The notes below the pieces were generated by a model. It was not told the DNA's origin, made no database searches, and was given only the letters and a program-made list of their open reading frames with translations. This document shows positions 59,796-64,000 of a stretch of DNA of 64,000 nucleotides, piece by piece; the stretch's first letter is position 1, and every line of letters starts with the position of its first letter. The stretch comes from CAZAFL01 sp964484465 (lineage in GTDB: Bacteria; Bacteroidota; Ignavibacteria; UBA10030; SZUA-254), in assembly GCA_964484465.1 (NCBI GenBank), contig CAZAFL010000002.1:62001-126000 (forward strand), written 5' to 3'. Made by a program: the position numbers and the translations under genes.

Positions 59796-60730
59796 ACCAG
59801 TTGACAAAAGAAATAAAACAAAAGGGATTTGAGCTTGGCTTGAGCGCAATGGGGATTGCACGTGCTGAACGACTCAATGAGGAATCAGAACATTTTCTCG
59901 AATGGCTCGAACGAAGCTATCATGGAACGATGGAGTGGATGTCCCGTCTTGTCCACAAAAGGATAGACCCCAACCATGTATTGCCAGGAGCGAAATCGGT
60001 GATTGTCGTGGCGCTGAATTATTACACTGATATTCAACATACCGATGACGACCACACAGGGAAGATTTCACGGTACGCATGGGGCGATGATTATCATGAT
60101 ATCCTTAAAGAAAAGCTCAACCGGTTGCTTGAATTTATAAAGACTAAAGAGCCTCGGGTCGGAGGAAGAGTTTATGTCGATACCGGTCCTTTGCTGGAAA
60201 AAGTTTGGGCACAGCGTGCCGGTATCGGATGGGAGGGGAAACACACAAATATTATCAACAAAAATTACGGTTCATGGGTTTTTCTTGGAGAAATTCTGCT
60301 CGATATTGAACTCGATTATGATGAGCCGGCAACAGATCATTGTGGGAAGTGTACGTTATGCATCGATGCCTGCCCGACACAGGCAATAACGGAGCCGTAT
60401 GTTCTCGACTCGACGTTGTGTATTTCGTATCTTACGATCGAGCATCGAGGTGAAATTGCAGAGGAATTAGGAGAAAAGTTCGATAGATGGGTCTACGGCT
60501 GCGATATCTGTCAGGACGTTTGTCCCTGGAACAAGAAATTTGCACAACCGACACTGGTCAAGGAATTTTATCCAAGAGAGCATAATATTGCCCCGAATAT
60601 TCAGGCATTATCAGAAATGTCCCAGGAAGAATTTTCGGTTAAATATTATGGAAGTCCTATGAAGCGGACGAAACACAGTGGTATCGTACGCAATGCAAAT
60701 ATTCTTCGCGCATCCCGCACATCGGTTTGA
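59792..60730 (+). CDS. queG: Epoxyqueuosine reductase
   Basis: Performs the last step of queuosine synthesis in tRNA, using cobalamin and two 4Fe-4S clusters. The 312-residue protein has YYTDIQHTDD, RVYVDTGPLLEKVWAQRAG (catalytic Asp), the Fe-S motifs CGKCTLCIDACPTQAI and CDICQDVCPWNKKF, and GKHTNIINKNYGSWVFLGE. It starts with GTG 59792, overlapping the Rieske stop by four bases. It ends 19 nt before trxB. It is the third B12-dependent enzyme in the window. Confidence 0.94.
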   Translation: MNQLTKEIKQKGFELGLSAMGIARAERLNEESEHFLEWLERSYHGTMEWMSRLVHKRIDPNHVLPGAKSVIVVALNYYTDIQHTDDDHTGKISRYAWGDDYHDILKEKLNRLLEFIKTKEPRVGGRVYVDTGPLLEKVWAQRAGIGWEGKHTNIINKNYGSWVFLGEILLDIELDYDEPATDHCGKCTLCIDACPTQAITEPYVLDSTLCISYLTIEHRGEIAEELGEKFDRWVYGCDICQDVCPWNKKFAQPTLVKEFYPREHNIAPNIQALSEMSQEEFSVKYYGSPMKRTKHSGIVRNANILRASRTSV

Positions 60731-60749
60731 ATCATGAAATGGGAAAAAT

Positions 60750-61694
60750 ATGGAACATCATCATAAACTAATTATCATCGGATCGGGTCCGGCGGGTCTG
60801 ACAGCGGCAGTCTACGCGGGCCGTGCGAACCTCGACCCGGTTGTCTTTGAAGGCATTCAACCCGGCGGTCAATTGACGATAACGACAGAAGTCGAGAATT
60901 ACCCGGGTTTTCCCGAAGGGATCCTCGGCCCGGAAATGATGGACCTTTTTCGGAAGCAGGCTCAGCGGTTTAACGCGAAAACACTTTTTCAGGATGTAAC
61001 GAAAGTCGATTTTTCCAAACGTCCGTTCCGTATTGAATCGAACGACCAGACATATTTTGCTGATGCGGTGATTATTGCCACGGGGGCATCGGCAAAATTA
61101 CTCAACCTTCCTTCCGAAAAAAAATATATGGGATATGGTGTGTCGGCGTGTGCAACCTGCGATGGTTTTTTCTTCAAGGGATTGGAAGTCGTTGTTGTCG
61201 GAGGAGGGGATACCGCGATGGAGGAGGCGAATTTCCTGACGAAGTTTGCGACAAAAGTTACTGTTGTCCATCGGCGGGACCAGCTGCGCGCTTCAAAGAT
61301 TATGCAAGACCGCGCAGTTAAAAATCCGAAAATCTCTTTTATTTGGAATGCTGAAGTGGCAGAGGTGCTCGGCAACGCAGAGAACGGTAAAAAAATTGTC
61401 AACGGTGTTAAGCTGAAAAATCTGAAGTCGGGAGAACTCTCCACGCTGAAAGCTGATGGCCTGTTTATTGCAATCGGACACCAGCCGAATACTTCAATAT
61501 TCGAGGGTCAGATTGATTTGGACGATAGGGGCTATATTCGTACAAAGCCGAATACCTCGATGACGAGTGTCGCGGGAGTGTTTGCCGCAGGCGATGTCGC
61601 CGACTCTGTGTACCGTCAGGCAGTCACTGCGGCCGGGATGGGATGCATGGCGGCAATAGATGCGGAACGTTTTCTAGAAAGTAATCACGATTGA
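60750..61694 (+). CDS. trxB: Thioredoxin reductase
   Basis: A flavoprotein that reduces thioredoxin with NADPH, 314 residues. The FAD motif IIGSGPAGLTAAVYAGRANL begins near residue 8, the redox disulfide is in SACATCDGFFF (CATC) near 135, the NADPH motif VVVGGGDTAMEEANFLTK follows, and VFAAGDVADSVYRQAVTAAG near 280 is the second FAD block. It follows queG by 19 nt and is closed by a strong hairpin. Confidence 0.95.
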   Translation: MEHHHKLIIIGSGPAGLTAAVYAGRANLDPVVFEGIQPGGQLTITTEVENYPGFPEGILGPEMMDLFRKQAQRFNAKTLFQDVTKVDFSKRPFRIESNDQTYFADAVIIATGASAKLLNLPSEKKYMGYGVSACATCDGFFFKGLEVVVVGGGDTAMEEANFLTKFATKVTVVHRRDQLRASKIMQDRAVKNPKISFIWNAEVAEVLGNAENGKKIVNGVKLKNLKSGELSTLKADGLFIAIGHQPNTSIFEGQIDLDDRGYIRTKPNTSMTSVAGVFAAGDVADSVYRQAVTAAGMGCMAAIDAERFLESNHD

Positions 61695-61708
61695 TTAGGG
61701 GAAAAAAC

Positions 61709-61741
61709 AACCTCCCGCAGGTTCCAAACCTGCGGGAGGTT
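61709..61741. terminator. Strong terminator hairpin after trxB
   Basis: A perfect 15-bp stem (AACCTCCCGCAGGTT, 61709-61723, with its complement 61727-61741) and a CCA loop. A-rich sequence on one side and T-rich on the other allow it to work on either strand. Confidence 0.85.
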
Positions 61742-61963
61742 GTTTGTCATACATTTGACAATCTGTCTGAAATTTTCTGCAATATTTTTTATAAACCTGC
61801 CAGTTTGTCCAAGAATATTTTTGCTCTTTTTTGTCAAATCATCCTAATCTATTGAAATGTAAGCATTTCCTTTTTTTTTATAGATTGGCATGAGGTTTGA
61901 GATATCAATGGTCGAATTGTTCAATAACCACTTCAAACCAAAATCAAAAAAGGAGATGTAAGA

Positions 61964-62443
61964 ATGACGCTCATTCGTTGGAACCCAATACGCGAAATAA
62001 CCGCGTGGCATCCTGTTTCAGACCTGTCAGGTGAATTCGTTAATATGCAACGGGAAATTGATCGGATTTTTGACCGATTCAGTGGCGGTATCTCGGACGA
62101 TAACGATGTATCGACTTGGCTTCCTGTCGTCGATGTTGTTGAAAACAAAGACGATTATATCGTAAAAGTCGAGCTCCCCGGAGTCAACAAGGATGATGTC
62201 AAAATTACTGTTAACAATGGTGTTTTGACAATCCGAGGTGAAAAGAAGCAGGAGCAGGAGTCAAAGGATAAGAACTATCATCGTATTGAACGTTCATACG
62301 GTGTGTTCCAGAGATCCTTCACCCTTCCTTCTTCAGTAAAAAGTGACAAGATAGATGCATCGCACAATGACGGTGTTCTGACAATCACGCTACCAAAAGC
62401 AGAAGAGTCAAAACCTAAGGAAATCGAAGTAAAAGTGAAATAA
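61964..62443 (+). CDS. Small heat shock protein, Hsp20/alpha-crystallin family
   Basis: The 159-residue ATP-independent holdase chaperone. The alpha-crystallin domain runs from about residue 48 to 140 (WLPVVDVVENKDDYIVKVEL, PGVNKDDVKITVNNGVLTIR, GVFQRSFTLPSSVKSD, HNDGVLTITLPK). A Shine-Dalgarno AAGGAG lies nine bases before the ATG. The 220-nt upstream region holds a TTGAAA-type element but no promoter I can fix with confidence, and no CIRCE sequence. Confidence 0.95.
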   Translation: MTLIRWNPIREITAWHPVSDLSGEFVNMQREIDRIFDRFSGGISDDNDVSTWLPVVDVVENKDDYIVKVELPGVNKDDVKITVNNGVLTIRGEKKQEQESKDKNYHRIERSYGVFQRSFTLPSSVKSDKIDASHNDGVLTITLPKAEESKPKEIEVKVK

Positions 62444-62494
62444 GTTCGATTTTTGCTTCAGAAGCGCCGTTCAGGCCGCTTCAGAGTAAACTCT

Positions 62495-62537
62495 AACGGG
62501 TGATATTCAAGTAACATTTTGGATATCATCCGTTTTT
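62495..62537 (+). terminator. Terminator after hsp20
   Basis: AACGGGTGATAT (62495-62506) pairs with ATATCATCCGTT (62523-62534) with one wobble, followed by TTT TT. Confidence 0.75.
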
Positions 62538-62643
62538 ATTTTGTGGAGTTTGACTTTTCAACCAAGGTTTCGTATAATGAGCTTAAAAATAAAGGGGTTA
62601 TGGGTATTTTGCTGATTCTTGTTATGAAATGGGTTGTCCACGT

Positions 62644-63555
62644 ATGAATAAGTCGACGAAATGGTTTCTTGTAATACTGGGAATTCTCCTCCTGATTGGA
62701 TCGGGAGCAATGCTGTTTTTCTTTATTGTTATTTCAAGCCTGTCGCAGGAAAGTGCTGATGTAGTTACCGGTTCCGGCGAAAAAATTGCCGTGATTGAAC
62801 TTAAAGGTGTGATTCTTTCTTCAGACGAGATTGTCCGGCAGTTCAAAAAATATTCTGACGATCATAGTGTGAGAGCGATTCTCTTCAGAGTGGATTCACC
62901 GGGCGGTGGCGTCGTCGCAAGCCAGGAAATTTACGAGCAGGTGAAGAAAACGCGCCGCGGCGGAAAACCGGTGGTGGTATCTATGGGCTCGCTCGGTGCA
63001 AGCGGAGGTTACTATGTATCATGTGCGGCGAACAAAATTATGGCTAACCCTGGTACGCTGACCGGAAGCATCGGTGTCATTTCACAATTCATGAGGTTTG
63101 ATTCCCTTTTTGGAAAGATAGGTGTTAGTGTCAACACGATTAAGAGCGGAAAATTCAAGGATGCGGGAAACCCGTTCCGCAGGATGACGGATGATGACAA
63201 ACAATATTTTCAAAACTTGATGGATGATGTTCACCATCAGTTTATCGCCGCGGTAGAGCACGAACGCGAGCTCGACCATGATTCGGTTGTACGGTTTGCA
63301 GATGGAAGAGTATTTACGGGAGAGCAGGCATTGAAGATGAAGTTAGTCGATACTCTCGGAACGTATGAAGACGCCATTGCCCTTGCGGGAAAACTCGGCG
63401 GGATTAAACATACGCCTGCCACAGTCCAGGAGCATAAGCTAAAGTCAGTATTCGAGAGAATGTTCGGGGAGACAAAAATTTCGGATTTCCTGGGGTTGAA
63501 GGAAGATCTGCTGAATCAGCCGATATTGCAGTACAGGATGATTCAAGGATTTTAA
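62644..63555 (+). CDS. sppA: Signal peptide peptidase SppA (short form)
   Basis: A membrane-anchored serine protease of the S49 family that degrades cleaved signal peptides; about 303 residues from ATG 62644 (MNKSTKWFLVILGILLL, one membrane segment). The catalytic Ser lies in SMGSLGASGGYYVSCAA and the Lys of the dyad in IKSGKFKDAGNPFRRMTDDD. VDSPGGGVVASQEIYEQV and DGRVFTGEQALKMKLVD are other family blocks. It is the short, single-domain form seen outside Enterobacteria. Confidence 0.94.
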   Translation: MNKSTKWFLVILGILLLIGSGAMLFFFIVISSLSQESADVVTGSGEKIAVIELKGVILSSDEIVRQFKKYSDDHSVRAILFRVDSPGGGVVASQEIYEQVKKTRRGGKPVVVSMGSLGASGGYYVSCAANKIMANPGTLTGSIGVISQFMRFDSLFGKIGVSVNTIKSGKFKDAGNPFRRMTDDDKQYFQNLMDDVHHQFIAAVEHERELDHDSVVRFADGRVFTGEQALKMKLVDTLGTYEDAIALAGKLGGIKHTPATVQEHKLKSVFERMFGETKISDFLGLKEDLLNQPILQYRMIQGF

Positions 63556-63608
63556 TTGACCCCGCCGTGAGCAGGCGGGTATGTTCGAACAAAGAAAGGA
63601 GACTTGCA

Positions 63609-63914
63609 TTGACAAAGGCAGACATTGTAGACCACATTGCAGGAGGAACTGGTTTGACTAAAGTGGAAACAGAAGCGGTAGTTGATGGATTTATCCAGAC
63701 TGTTATCGAAGCTTTGAAGGAGGGAAAAAATATAGAGATTCGGGGCTTTGGAAGTTTTAAGACAAAAAAGAGAAAAGGGAGAATGGCACGCAATCCCCGG
63801 ACCGGCGCTCAGGTGCAGGTGGATGAACATTACGTTCCTTTTTTTAAGGTCTCAAAAGAACTGAGAACGATTGTTAATGATAATCTCAAGAAGAAACAAT
63901 CACCTTCGATGTAA
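63609..63914 (+). CDS. HU/IHF-family DNA-binding protein
   Basis: A small DNA-bending protein of about 101 residues. It starts at TTG 63609, chosen because AAAGGAG lies eight bases upstream and the product then begins MTKADIVDHIAGGTGLTK, as HU and IHF do. The family block EIRGFGSFKTKKRKGRMARN and the beta-arm with RNPRTGAQVQV are present. The C-terminal tail is basic. It follows sppA by about 50 nt. The name HU or IHF cannot be chosen from sequence. Confidence 0.93.
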   Translation: MTKADIVDHIAGGTGLTKVETEAVVDGFIQTVIEALKEGKNIEIRGFGSFKTKKRKGRMARNPRTGAQVQVDEHYVPFFKVSKELRTIVNDNLKKKQSPSM

Positions 63915-63932
63915 GAGGCTTCGGATCAGCCG

Positions 63933-64000
63933 ATGATCCCGCGCATCCTTTGCCGGAAGTGCGGAAACGAACTGGGGTTTCGTGACAAATTCTGCAGTAA
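63933..64000 (+). CDS. Zinc-ribbon protein, N-terminal fragment
   Basis: An open frame starts at ATG 63933 and runs off the window end: MIPRILCRKCGNELGFRDKF followed by CS. The CxxC...C pattern of a zinc ribbon is clear. No further domain can be seen. Confidence 0.6.
   Translation, partial: MIPRILCRKCGNELGFRDKFCS

Noticed and set aside
1..64000. CRISPR arrays, insertion sequences, prophage, tRNA or rRNA genes
   Set aside because: No regularly spaced direct repeats, transposase or phage genes, or tRNA/rRNA signatures were seen on reading through the window.

Overview
The window is a 64 kb piece of a bacterial chromosome, almost certainly a draft or metagenome scaffold because it carries two 100-N placeholders (5417-5516 and 50460-50559), each inside a gene. 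Gene density is high, base composition is moderate, and nothing looks phage- or IS-derived. The gene set suggests the Bacteroidota/Chlorobi/Ignavibacteria side of the FCB group: many lipoproteins and exported peptidases, a TonB-dependent receptor with a surface beta-propeller lipoprotein, atpDC standing apart from other ATP synthase genes, and a fused 2-oxoacid dehydrogenase E1. This placement is inference. Unlike classical Bacteroides, the window shows good Shine-Dalgarno sequences and several TTGACA-N17-TATAWT promoters.

Layout. 1-4672 (minus): alpha-2-macroglobulin-like lipoprotein, PBP1C and a ferredoxin/metallo-beta-lactamase fusion. 4961-7501 (minus): B12-dependent ribonucleotide reductase (gapped). 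7962-13549: acyl-CoA synthetase, a histidine-rich polytopic membrane protein, pseudouridine synthase, Nudix hydrolase and a PDZ lipoprotein. 13809-21342: two exported M28 peptidases, PfkB kinase, MtnA, RecO and HtrA/DegP. 21501-27747: atpD-atpC, then alr-manC-rlpA-rpiB-like and a lytic transglycosylase. 27828-29260: a candidate orphan small RNA, pyruvoyl arginine decarboxylase and SmpB. 29755-38360: a complete lipoate and 2-oxoacid dehydrogenase cluster (lpd, lipB, fused E1, split E1 alpha/beta, E2, lipA). 38437-41462: M13 peptidase and an RMD1/YagE protein. 41601-45972: rplM-rpsI, rpsB-tsf-pyrH-frr and ssb. 45994-50063: a cobalamin-riboswitch operon. 50088-54006: carA (gapped), TfoX-like, dut, rsmI-like and a thioredoxin-like protein lacking CxxC. 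54100-57683: methionine synthase split into two coupled genes. 57765-64000: DUF309, ferredoxin, MBL hydrolase, Rieske protein, queG, trxB, hsp20, sppA, an HU-like protein and the start of a zinc-ribbon protein.

The connecting theme is cobalamin. Three B12-dependent enzymes lie in the window (NrdJ, split MetH, QueG), no B12 biosynthesis gene does, and there is one riboswitch-controlled uptake operon: promoter, B12 aptamer, a terminator with a visible antiterminator alternative, a BtuB-like receptor, a BtuG-like surface beta-propeller lipoprotein and a small ECF-S-like membrane protein of the DUF6580 type. That operon is the most interesting system here. The next most interesting item is an orphan transcription unit at 27828-28007 with a canonical promoter and a long terminator hairpin but no open reading frame. 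No rRNA, tRNA, CRISPR array or insertion sequence was recognised.
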